From Bugulina stolonifera (lineage: Eukaryota > Bryozoa > Gymnolaemata > Cheilostomatida > Bugulidae), in the NCBI GenBank assembly GCA_935421135.1, contig OW285187.1, positions 9,982,001-10,046,000 on the forward strand: 64,000 nt of DNA, read 5' to 3'. The notes beneath the pieces were generated by a model. That model did not search any database. It was not told the origin of the DNA and saw only the letters and a list, made by a program, of their open reading frames with translations. Shown in pieces: positions 52,138 to 63,500 of this stretch. Position 1 is the stretch's first letter, and the number at the start of each line of letters is the position of its first letter. The translations under genes were made by a program, and so were the position numbers.

Positions 52138-53076
52138 TTCAAGGTGATTCAAGTGCTATTTGTAAGAACCTCATTGGTGTGATAAGTTCTATACTGGCGT
52201 TCATTTGAGAGAGGTGTACTAGTAGACTATTGTCACCAAGGGGTAGATACCAAGGGGTAGATATCAACTGGTTGCAAAGCAATATTATTAACTTATTTCT
52301 ATATTTAGTCCTGTTAATAGTCATATTTGTACAATTTTTACTGTTAATTAGTATACCTAATTTGATGGATGATTATTGCGTATGATGGCGGAAGCAATAT
52401 TGCTTTCATTTTATTTTTTGCGAAATTCAATGCTAATGGTTTCATATTTATATGATGATATAATTTATCCTTTTAGTAAGCAGTTGGGCTGGTCTGTTCT
52501 GGTGCTTATTTTGTAGTTATTGCAGAGATTCCATTACTTGCATGAAGTTATCATTCCTATTTATTTAGTAGAGCAGAATATATTTATTTTAATATAAGAT
52601 ATTGCTAACTTTAACATAATGTTATGGAAATATCTAGGAATTGTGAGTGGGCTCCACTTCCTAGATATGCCTGCAGAAACTTTGCAGACTAACTAGAGCT
52701 GACTAAAATGATGTGCAGGAAATGTATTTATGCACATTAGGTAAAGCTAATTTCCTAAGTGCAGTTTAACCTACATGTATAGTGAGAAGTTGGCAAATAC
52801 AAGTATTATATATAACATATAAGAATAGGACTACTTTTCTTTAATATGAGAAATGGTTATATGATTCTCATTCATCATGTGCTTGTACAATAATACAGTA
52901 ACACACTAAGTTTTTTTTGCTTCTGTAAAACTATCACTATAAGCACAAACTGGTCAGCTTGAGTCTCTGGGTACTGTTACCATAATCAGTAAAAGTTTGT
53001 CTTATCAGAGTTTGCCGCCGGCCACCAGGTTCACAGTCCACACAATGTGGGAGCCTTGGCCATAGAGTTACCTCTA
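52138..53076. other. CCDC186 3' flank
   Basis: Presumed 3'UTR and downstream sequence. I saw no canonical AATAAA in the first 900 bases. A less AT-rich segment at 52970-53076 abuts the transposon cluster. Confidence 0.4.
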
Positions 53077-53349
53077 TAGGTGTCTTCGCGACCTCTTGGA
53101 CGGACCTGGGTCGCAAATAAAATTTACAAGATGGCCGTCCGACCAAGGCCAGAAGGGCTATTGGCCTAGGATTTTGCTTGGCCGGACGAAACCATCCCTA
53201 GCTCATCGGCACACCTGATTTCTTCGCGCGGAAATGAGGATTTTGCTTTTGGTCCGGGCCGGTGTGTTCGCGACACTGTGACGGATGTGTGCCGGAAAAT
53301 ATTTTCGTAGATCGGCCTGGGTCTGAAGCTGAGGTCGCGAAGACACCTA
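53077..53349. mobile_element. Tc1/mariner-style MITE (TA duplication, 18-bp TIR)
   Basis: A perfect 18-bp inverted repeat, AGGTGTCTTCGCGACCTC at 53078-53095 and its complement at 53331-53348, bounds about 270 bp. TA dinucleotides lie at 53077-53078 and 53348-53349, as expected for a TA target duplication. The interior is GC-rich, with CpG-containing blocks unlike the host surroundings and no transposase. The TIR core GGTGTCTTCGCGACC is not one I recognise from a named family. Confidence 0.75.
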
Positions 53350-53363
53350 ATGGTCTTGGCATA

Positions 53364-53517
53364 CTGGTTGGCAGGCTTGCCAAGTTTCTCTGATTCTGCA
53401 GGGGACTCCCTGATTTTCAACTCAAATTTTGGCACCCCACCCAAAATGGACACCCCCCACTCAAATGCTGAATCTCCCTGATTTTCATCAGGCGAACTTG
53501 GCAAGCCTGCTGGTTGG
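53364..53517. mobile_element. hAT-type MITE with 8-bp target duplication
   Basis: The element at 53372-53509 (138 bp) begins CAGGCTTGCCAAGTT and ends with its complement. It is flanked exactly by ctggttgg at 53364-53371 and 53510-53517. An 8-bp duplication and CAG-initial termini are hAT hallmarks. Inside, ctccctgattttca occurs twice in direct orientation. It carries no transposase, so it is non-autonomous. It sits only 16 bp from the end of the neighbouring TA-type element. Confidence 0.88.
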
Positions 53518-54157
53518 TTTAGACTGGTATAATATGCAGGGTCAGTGGCTCTACTACATGTACGTAACTGTTGTCGGTATGCATAGAGTTATCTTCTCAA
53601 TAGAGGCGTGACTTTACTTTTGAAATGTGTTTCGGTTGGCTCGCTATATCACCGCGGTCTTCTTTCCTTGACAATGATTGGACAATACTGAAAAGTAATC
53701 CTCAGTTTAGGTTCCAAGAGACTATGCCAACGTAGTTTATAATCAATTAGAAATGCATTGGTTTGGTAGTCTTTCAAATGCAGGTCTATGAAGTCACGCT
53801 AGTTTTTGTGCTCATAACAGGAACGGAGTGAACGCAGGTTGGAAAGTACTCTTGTCAACTCTCTTTGCTCTGGTCGCCGATTGTGAATCTGCAATTTGAC
53901 TGGCTCTAACTTATTGAATCCAATGTGATAACTGGTAAGACTCAACTATACTATGGAACTTTTAAGTGTTTGTTCCGATTATAATCAGAATTTAATTTGC
54001 ACATAAATCCCTGCGACTTCGGTTAGTGGTAAAGAATAAAGATTAATTTTAATAAAATATTAATATAAATATTTATATTCTATTTATATTAACTTCAAGA
54101 GAAAGGAATAGTTATAGTATTAGTTACTTACTAACTATTAAGTAATTAACTTCTTTT

Positions 54158-54218
54158 TAAGAGTGAAGTAATAGATTAGTTATAACTAAGTTATAACTAA
54201 TCTATTACTTCACTCTTA
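54158..54218. repeat. 61-bp near-perfect palindrome
   Basis: Two 30-base arms (54158-54187 and 54189-54218) are perfect reverse complements around a single A. The arms contain taagagtgaagtaatag and agttataact. No direct-repeat flank or coding sequence was recognised. Confidence 0.9.
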
Positions 54219-55120
54219 ATAGAACATATTTTTTATTTTTTAGCTTCAAAAAGATGTAAAATATGTCTAGGTTGACTGTCTTTAAATGGGTGTAATTATA
54301 CTTTCAGAAATATAAATAATATGCTCTCTCAAATGCTCAGAAATGTTAATCTGGAAATAATACTATTTCAGATAATGTAAAGAATCTGTTGCCTGTTATG
54401 TATATGTGTGGTGTTATTTAAATTGGCAAAGAAAGTTCAGTAATACGTTAGTTATAGATAAGTCTACTGTTGTAGCTTTATGCTCAGTTTGAATTAACAA
54501 AGAAAGCAGAATAATAGTCTTTTGTGTTTATATGGGCTCATTGAAACGTGGTGGCAAATCTCTACTAACTGGCCAAAGTTGATTTTAAATTTTATTTTAA
54601 TTCCCCCTCACAGCAATAGCTGAATATGTACTCTGTACTCGTGCTTTATGAATTTGAAATATAAGCTTGTGATTTATAGGTATTTGAATCATCAGCTTTG
54701 CTAGTAAGGTTATTTTGATTTAGTTGCCATCACATTTCTTATGACAAGTGACGTCACGGATCCACCTGTCAATTAAACAAAACTAGAACATTCTGAAAAC
54801 CGAAAACTTCAAAGCAGCATTCCACTCAAGTTGAGATGCTCAACCTAAACAAGTAGCCCATCGTTTAGAAGCTAAAATTATGACTTAGGTAACTAGAATG
54901 GTCAATTTCTCCATTTTTCACTATTTAGTGACACTAAATTTGGCAATAAGACAGATCTACCATTCTACTTACTTGAAGTCACACTTCTTGATCAGACAAA
55001 AGAAACTAATTGCTTAGAGTAGTAATGCAAACCAAAATCCAGTTCCACAAGCACATTACCCAGAAAACATAAAAGCAAGTAGAATGCTGGGTGTAATATA
55101 ATACAGGCTCTATGATGCTC

Positions 55121-55404
55121 CTACATGTATATGTGGGCGTCTCTTCGCATATACCAGCCTCTGCCGCCTGAAATCAGAATACGCGGACACTGTTTGGAAT
55201 CCTCTAAAAAGTGCCATGCTTGCATGATGCGGGTCAGGAGGTTCAACCTGTGGCTTTTGCACCTTCCTCGCAGTGTTTGTAGACCTGGTTCAGTTTGAGC
55301 TTTACTGACACTTTCGTGGCTCTTGAGCCTCGTAATAAACCTCACAACATGATTCTGTACCACTTTGATAGTGTATATATACACTATCAAAGTGGTACAG
55401 AATC
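55121..55404 (-). mobile_element. LINE 3' fragment ending in a perfect palindrome
   Basis: The minus frame encodes VVQNHVVRFITR...ESVSKAQTEPGLQTLRGRCK and SHRLNLLTRIMQ. This is homologous to the reverse-transcriptase C-terminus at 666-1140. At its 5' side the sequence runs into a 54-bp perfect palindrome (55351-55404), whose proximal arm is the reading frame itself (YTIKVVQN). The distal arm is the inverted copy. It is inactive and truncated. Confidence 0.75.
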
Positions 55405-55877
55405 ACTGTATGTATGCCACAATTGCAACCTCTACACAGACAGATTAGACAGTCCTGTTCAGTCAATAGTCCATCTATTACTTAATTCAGCAAAACTGCC
55501 GCCCACAAATTGTTCAACCAGCACTAGCGGTATAAGAGACATACCATTGAAGAACTATTACACCTTTGTTTTAATTTTATATGTCAATCGTCTAAAAGCA
55601 GATGTTATCAAGGACTAATAATAACCACTAAAACTCTTTATCAATCAATTTGATAAATTTATCAGATTATTCACTACATTTACATGAATGTATATATTCC
55701 AACAATTATAATAGACCAACCTTTCTTTAAACTATTTGTTCTTTATAATAATGTATTTGAATGCTTTTTTTAAGACTTCCTTATTAGATGCATATAAATG
55801 TTGGCCTATAATGCATTATGCACTGGCTTACTATTTTAGAGCTGTGGTAACAAGAATAAAGTTTACTTCAGTTAAGC
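55405..55877. other. 5' flank of the AF9/ENL-like gene
   Basis: AT-rich, with no supported exon. The open frame on the plus strand here is not recognisable. It presumably includes the promoter and 5'UTR of the downstream gene. Confidence 0.4.
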
Positions 55878-58800
55878 ATGGCTCCTAACACGGTGAGTAT
55901 AGATTCTTCTCAATTGCAAGCGTTTTGACATGTGAGAGAGCTAAAGCAACTGCTGGTTTGTATTGTAAACAGAAATGTTGAAATTGTGACATTGAGTATT
56001 AGTGCACACATATTAGTGCGCAGATATTAGTACACAGATAGTACACAGATATTAGTACACAGATAGTACACAGATATTGAATTTCAATTTTAGACCATTG
56101 CTGTGTTCCTCAACATTGGCCATAGAGCTCATCACAGGACGATCCCTCACCCCACTGGCTACACCCATGACTGGGAGGCTTATGTTTCAGGAGTTGATGA
56201 TGCCAAAATAGAATGCTTTGTAGAAAAGGTTATCTTCACTCTCCATGAAACATTTGAAAACCCTGTTCAAGGTGCGGCACTGCTCTATTTGAGCTCGATA
56301 TCATATCGATAACTAACCCATGATATACTGGAATATTCCAAATCAATACAATGATGATGACCAGAAATAATGTCATTATTAGGCAGGATTGTACACAAGT
56401 ACCCACCATGCTTGGGGGTTTTGCTATACCAGCTGTGTTATTGACAATTGAATTGAAAGTTATGTAGCTTGGGTATCTCTAAATGGGAGCAACTCTCTTA
56501 TGGGATCCTGAAAATTGTGTACCAACACACAGTCAATCATTACACTTGTGTGCCAAGTAGGGTTGATCAATTATAACAAATTTTACATCATTTTCAAGGA
56601 AAACATCTTGTCTAACCAACTATAATACATGTACATAGTGAAATATCTGGCAACAGGGGAGCTTGAGTAGTCAGGTAACACAGGACTATATCTGTTACAA
56701 ATATAATGCTTTAATCTCCTCTGTATGCTCTGTAGTTATCAAGAGAAAGCTAAACTCTACTCTCCTATGTTTGTAGTGGTTACGTCCCCACCCTATTCAA
56801 TTAAGGAAAGTGGCTATGCAAGCTTTGGACTAAAGGTAGACATACACTTTAACAATAAAGCTTGTCAGAATGGGGAGAACATCATCCATTACGAGTATGA
56901 CTTGTATCTACCTGGTGAGTTTCAGCCAGCAGTCAAGCATTTCAGACAGGAGAGACTGCTATTTAAAAACATTCCACCTGATTTCAGAGCCATGTTGTTC
57001 AGAGGAGGGGCGGTAAGTTCATTAGGCTTTATACTAATTCATCTCCACTTTGTGGGCCTTCAGTAATTTTGTGCCTACTTTATAATATTGTGCTATTATT
57101 TTGGATTAATTGTTTTGTCTATCATTGTAGAGAAAATAATCTATAATATTGTTTATAAAATAATATTTTAATATACATTTAATATGGTATGATGTGTTTA
57201 CTATCGAGTATAACTTCCGTAGTTAGTATTATTTTCTGTTCATGATGAAAGCGGAGAGCAGAGGGTTATTGTATCTCGATGCTCATTTATATCTATAGAA
57301 AGAGACAAACGATAAAATCGACAAAGATGACAAGAACACAACCGAGTTTATGGCCATAGCGGATACGAAAAGCAGCAAGATGAGTGATGAAGAGCAACCA
57401 GTTAAGGTACATTGTACAATAACCAGCTCCACGGTGACTAATGTGTTATTTCAAAGATTACTGTTTATCATCGAACCATACAAAGTCGACATTTGTTAAA
57501 ATATAGAATGGTTTGGGGCTTTCTTTTGCAGAAAAAGAAGCATAAAGCTAAAAGTGGGAAACACAAGAATTCTAAGGCGAAGAGTGAAGTACCTGATACT
57601 TCAGGGTAAGTGACACATAATACTAATGTACGATGTACATGTATGTTCTTATCTACATGTATATACACTGTAAGTAATGTACAGTGTATATACATGTACG
57701 TATCTATATATAATGTGGGTAATGTACAGTGTATATACTTATCTATATACAATATACACTGTGTGGTTTAACTACAGACATCATGCAATAACAGTCGTAC
57801 CATATACTTGCACATGGGTAGTCTTTGTTAAAAATAACATTTGCAAACATTGTATATAACTTACTTGTGTCTATTACTACACTATGTATACAGTGTACCT
57901 AGCTATTCACAGTAAGTACTATGCATGTCTGTTATATATTTTAGTTCGATGTTCAGCATTTCTGGATCTCACGATACCAAATCAGACAACTGTAAGTACT
58001 AACTTTTTACTCGAAGCCTTTTTGCTACTTTAAAGACATTATTTCTTTGTCATTAATATTTTGGAATATGTGGACCTGTGTAGCATCTGTTTTACCTGCA
58101 ATGCAGAGGTTGCTAGTCACAATTTATTGAATATATGAATTATTTACAACTACACTACAATATTAGCTACATGTACACCGTGTGTATGTACTCTAGGGAC
58201 TACAGAGTAAATGTTTACTATAATATACATTGTAAGTATACTCCTTCATTCTTATAATGTAGCTGTGAAATCTGGTCAGATTGGTGGTAGCTCATCGTCC
58301 AGTGCTAGTGATTCCTCCTCTTCTAACCAATCACCTTCCACACAGTCAGGTAAATATGACACGCTACCTATCATATTATACATGCATGTAGTCATGGGGA
58401 GGACAACTCCTAAATTTCCTCTAGCTAATAACTCAAGTGTAGACAACTCTAAATTTGGTTGCATTATAGTACTAGCAATATAATATTGTTGTTTTAAATC
58501 GACAAGTGGTACTGGACATCTACGATAGCAGTCTACATATATACATTGTATCATTATAGCAGATGTGCTTTCATCACTGACTCTCGTTCGCACATGTTTC
58601 AGTAAGTTATGTCTTGTTGTAGGTGGTTCAAATTCAACATCGGAGAGCGATGACGATGGAAATGTCAACAACAATAGCAGCATGACTAACAAACGGATTT
58701 CCGAGACATTCAATTCACAGGGAGCTAAGAGATCTAAAACCTCTGAGAGACCAACAAAGAAGGTACACGCGTACATAGTCATTTACATCATCGGGTTCAC

Positions 58801-59789
58801 TGCACTTGTATGCATTGTATACCATGTGCCTTTGACTCTATCTGTAGTGCAAACAAAATAAGAGTATTAGCGAACGGCAGTACACGAGTATACATCATGC
58901 AGGTAGTGATCAAAATTTCTTGTAGGGGAGAGATTTTAGTAAAGGGTATAAAACAGGCGGAGCTGCTGTGGCCGAGTATATACATATCAATAATAATGTA
59001 CATGTAGATGTACATGTACACTGTAGATGTAGATGTACATGTAGATGTGATCATCTATTTATACTATTGTTGATATTTCAGAGTCCGAGGAATGCTGGTG
59101 CTGTTACTAAAGGAAAGAATGGAGTTAGATTTGATATTCTGTTGGATCTCCATGAGAAAATCAAAGCAACAGAAGATTCGCATACGCTACAAAGGTAGGT
59201 GGACACAGGGTACATACACTACAGAGGTAGGTGGACACAGGGTACATACACTACAGAGGTAGGTGGACACGGGGTACATACACTGCAGAGGTAGGTGGAC
59301 ACGGGGTACATACACTACACAGAGGTAGGAGGACACAGGGTACATATACTATAGTGGTAGGTGGACACAGGGTACATACACTACAAAGGTAGGTATACAC
59401 AGGGTACATATACTATAGTGGTAGGTGGACACAGGGTACATACACTACAGTGGTAGGTGGACACAGAGTGCGTACACTGTGTATGCATACTAATAATAGT
59501 TTACACTGCAACTGTGCATGTGTATGGTTGTATACAACAGTACATAAAAATGCAAATTTTCATTCAACACAAAGGTACAGTTGCAGTTGCTAATGTAATT
59601 GTGTTAACTACCCAGCCTGTTGTGAAACATTAATTATTCTGCCTTATTATAATGTTAATTGTGTTTTGTAGCTATATTGATGTGATAGAAGAGTGTAGCC
59701 AATACAGAATAACTGAAACATCCTTTGACTTTGATCTCTGCAACATGGATGCTCACATTATTCATAAACTGAGGAACATAGTCAAGTAG
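55878..59789 (+). CDS. YEATS-AHD chromatin reader (AF9/ENL, MLLT1/MLLT3 family)
   Basis: Exons: 55878-55892, 56094-56271, 56777-57012, 57299-57406, 57532-57605, 57945-57991, 58263-58349, 58623-58762, 59082-59194, 59672-59789, in phase, about 371 aa. The YEATS domain (aa ~5-143) has NIGHRAHHR, GYTHDWEAYV, FVEKVIFTLHETF, PPYSIKESGYASF and YDLYLP. The acyl-lysine pocket tyrosine and flanking G/A/F (SGYASF) are kept; HESF of AF9 is HETF here and Phe28 appears to be Tyr. A Lys-rich basic tract (aa ~180-200), a Ser-rich stretch, then the C-terminal AHD (aa ~308-371: LLDLHEKIK...YRITETSFDFDLCNMD). In this family the AHD binds AF4, DOT1L or CBX8, linking acylated histones to the super elongation complex. 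It is much shorter than human AF9 (568 aa). The first coding exon has only five codons; intron 2 starts with the weak donor gtgcgg. Confidence 0.95.
56005..56080. repeat. Short tandem repeat next to a splice acceptor
   Basis: Alternating agtacacagat and attagtacacagat units run up to within about 15 bases of the acceptor of the second AF9/ENL exon. Confidence 0.75.
57635..57770. repeat. Inverted tacatgta/tatacactgt repeats
   Basis: An intronic cluster in which atgtatatacactgta and tacagtgtatatacat face each other (about 57655-57700), with a further direct copy of gtaatgtacagtgtatatac. It resembles the dispersed TACATGTA-rich motif seen elsewhere in the window. Confidence 0.6.
59181..59478. 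repeat. 32-bp minisatellite containing a real 5' splice site
   Basis: Nine copies of a roughly 32-bp unit with core ag|gtaggtggacacaggg. The first copy includes the last coding bases of the AF9/ENL exon (catacgctacaaag) and its donor gtaggt at 59195. The next eight lie in the intron and repeat the exon-end-like sequence catacactacagag plus gtagg; all but one keep gtaggt. Confidence 0.93.
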
Positions 59790-60271
59790 GCAATGAGTAT
59801 GTGACTATTACACACATGTACATATGTATCTATAGCTATTATTATTCTAATCCACACAGCAGTATACTATTTATAATAATATATGGTTATAAAAATAATA
59901 TATTGTAAGATTTTCTCCCTATTTAATAATTTATTTTAATCACATTCTTTTCTAAATTTTCCCTTTGGTATCCATTAACATTTCTTCTGTCTCCTCTTAG
60001 TTCACCTACTGCTAATCTCAGCTCTGTACAAGTGAGGTAATTATTGTTATTCTTTCTTGTACACGTAACAGCTATTAGAATGATCCAGTAACCTTATATG
60101 AATTCTTAAAACATTGATATTTATTCTTAATGGAGTATATCCATAATATACATCATGTAATTAATAATAATAGATTTTGTATCAAAAAATTATGAAAATG
60201 CATGAGATTTAACATTAAAATTATAAAACACTAAAAATAACATAAATATACATTGTACATTTGTTCTGTAA

Positions 60272-60277
60272 AATAAA
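60272..60277 (+). terminator. Poly(A) signal, AF9/ENL-like gene
   Basis: AATAAA about 480 bases after the stop codon, followed by gtgtgg. It is the best canonical hexamer before the convergent MARVEL gene. Assignment is tentative. Confidence 0.45.
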
Positions 60278-60519
60278 GTGTGGAAAGAACATTAAGTAAA
60301 ACCTATTTCATTATGATCTATTTAATTCTACCTTGTCATACGGTAAACAGAATGCACTACAAACTGACTAAAATGGTCAGCCAGGAATGAACAGGAATGT
60401 TATAACTTACTAGTAAATTAGAAATAATACTAATATAATTTACATAAATGAGTGGAGAGCATTCAAGTTGAGACTCTAACACTACTCTGACTAACAGGCT
60501 ATTATGTTATGTCTTTGGT

Positions 60520-63500
60520 TCAAATGGTAAGTTCTGGTTCAAAGGGAGAGCAAGGGTACACAACTATTTCCTGTCCTGAACCTCTCATCCACATGAAATT
60601 GAACACTGTATCTAGTAGGAACAAGAGGGCTGCTGCCGCACAAGTGAACTAAAATTTATAAAACAACATTTACAATGTACATGCACTGCGTAACTGCATG
60701 GATTCATTCATTGGCAATGGCATGAGATTGTTATTGATTGACCCAATGTCTTCTTGGCCTGGGATCAAATGGAAGCAGTGATTATCACCAGCTAGTCAAC
60801 TTTAGTGTAAAACCGCCAAAATGATAGCTCAATGTCGGACTGTATCTTCAATTTTTGTATACGAGATGACTGATAGACAATTGAAAAAGCCCACCATGAC
60901 AGGAGTTTTTGGTACTTGAACCCATGATTGTTGGGTCAACATATCCAGGAAAATACAATCCCTGATTGGGGTTTGAATCCAAGGCCTCTACAGTACCTAA
61001 TCGTCCAGTACAGTTGACAGAAAACATTACCACTACACCATCTCAGTAACTTTACGAAAGGAAGCCTTGCTGATGAACAGTGGATGTGCACAGAGCCAAC
61101 TGCACACAATAAACTGTTTATATTATGGCCACCTTGGAGTGGTAGGAGTTTGGCCACTTTCTACTTTCATTGTCATGAAAACTACATGTAGAATTGAGGT
61201 CAATGGTTGCAACAGAACACTAGCAAGTTAATTTAGAAAAAGATTTTGTTGCAAAGTGAAACATCTGTGTAGACTAAATAACCACACATTAGCAGATATA
61301 CATCGACATAATATACTTCTACAGCTTCCGACCTAGCCAAACAGCTTTATGTAATTATTATTGTAGTAACAGGGACCTTCTATCACTATAGTTACAAAAG
61401 ACTGACCCAGAAACAGCAGTGCCTATTTAGCTATAAACTTACAGTACACGCCAGATACTGGGGATATATAGAGGTCTTGAACTGGGGCCACAAGTACGCT
61501 GCACAAGCTGTGGCCACTGCCATCAAGACAAACACAGTCAAATGGTAACCAAACATCTGCAATAAACATACACATTTGATTATGATAACAACCTACTAAT
61601 AGGACAGCCGCAAATAGGTGCTCCTCCAAATATGAACACGAGAAAGTTGATGAAATACTTATCAGGAATGAGATAAAATAACAAAACATATTATAATAAT
61701 CATTACATAAAAAACACCAGTAAAGAATGGGTATTTTCATGGATGTGAAATTGAATTCTTGACTGCTCTGTAGACAAATTGAAAAATCATTGGATAAAAA
61801 CTAACATCAAGTATACACATGAAACAACGGTCATAGATGTGTACCTGGTTGGATAAAACATTTTAATGCAGAGAAATAGTTACAATGTAAAAAGAATGAG
61901 CCTTACCAACACAGAGAAGAAGTCTGGAAACCTAGCATTCATGTTGAGGGAATATAGTACTGCCCATGATATAATCGTGACTAGCACCAAGGCTGCTACT
62001 ATCTCAATATACACAATGGCACCATGACCATCAAATCTCAAGGCTAGCAGCAGTGAGGCAAGAGACAATCCCTTAAAAAAGACACAAAGCTATGTGCATC
62101 ATAAATTTTACTGTAAGTTTTGCTGTTGTATTTTATACAAATAAAACTTCAAATTTATCCATAGATTTCAGAAACAAACCTACCTCTGGTATCAAAATTC
62201 ACAACTGATATATACATTGTATAATGTATTTTTAGCAAGGGATTTATCTTTGAGCAGTCAGAAACTTGTTTCAAATCCATGAAAATACCAGTCCCTGACT
62301 GAGTTTTGAACCCGGGGCCTCTACGGCACCTAATCGCCTAGCACAGTGAACAGAACATGCTACCACTACACCAGCTAAGCTAAGCTGGTGTAGTGGTAGA
62401 GGCCCCAGGTTCAAGCCCCAGTCAGGGACTGGTATTTTCATGGATTTGAAACAAGTCTCTGACTGCTCAAAGATAAATCCCTTGCTAAAAATACATTATA
62501 CAATATATAGAAAATGGCCAAACCCCCTGATATATACATGTATTATTATATTACAGTATGACTGTTACTTACGATTTCTAACAGCTTAAAAAGGAAAGTA
62601 ATTGAACAGAAATAAGGTAGATTGGCTTTGATAGATGGAATCTGTCTCCCTGCTTGGGCCACTACAAACGTAAATGACAGAATAATCTTATACACAACCC
62701 ATCAATTTTTGCTGACTAAAATTGGCTGCTTTTTCTTGCTAAGGAAAAAATAACTGTAGTCTAAAGGTGTGTTTGTGAGTCAGTATTATGCCTGCTGTAT
62801 CAGTTTTACAAAGAAAGACTAATTTGTTGGTTGTTCAACAGCATGAAACCAGAAACCGTGGTCCACAATAGTATTGGTCAATTATATACCCATTGCAATA
62901 TAACGGCTCTATATCTGTTTACTTTTCTTGTTCGTAATCAGCAATAGAAACAAGGTTGTGGAGCAAACACATTTAACTTATTTAGAGTGTCCAGTTAGTC
63001 TGCCATGGAACATTAACAGTCTTTAATAATAAGTTCAGCTATTTCATTTAACGATTAATTAATCCAAATTCTTGCCATGGAACAGTTGTGTTAGGCTCCA
63101 TGAAAGATTACATGCTAAAAAGATCTTGAGGTTTCAGCAGGCTAGAAGTTGTAGACCTACTTACTGTTGATTTAGCTGTCAAAATTAACTCAGTCCTACT
63201 GCTCCACTTTGTGGTTGAAGGAGTTTATTTCAGCTTAGCCAGTGATAGAAGCACAGCCTGCAATAGTATAATGTTGTACCAGCACTAAAATCCTGCAGAG
63301 TTCATCATAAAAACAAATTCAAGTTAACTAAGGATTTTAACTTAATAGGGTTTAACCTGAATGCAAACTAGCAAATTTTTAATGGATAACTTGACTACTA
63401 TTCTGCTGCCATTTTGACATCGCCAGCTGAGTCTAGTCTTTTGGTGAAATAGTTATAACAATCATGATAATATTCTTACCATTGGCACAATCATAAATTA

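Noticed and set aside
53166..53504. 112-aa minus-strand ORF
   Set aside because: It spans the junction of two MITEs and is open because of local GC content. No family resemblance was found.
54747..54758. GTGACGTCAC as a CRE promoter element
   Set aside because: The palindrome is a good CRE match, but it is over 1.1 kb from the nearest start codon and there is no evidence for a promoter there.
61423..61740. 105-aa minus-strand ORF beginning MKIPILYWC
   Set aside because: It is an out-of-phase frame running across an intron and MARVEL exon 61556-61443. The phase-consistent frame of that exon gives the third transmembrane helix instead.
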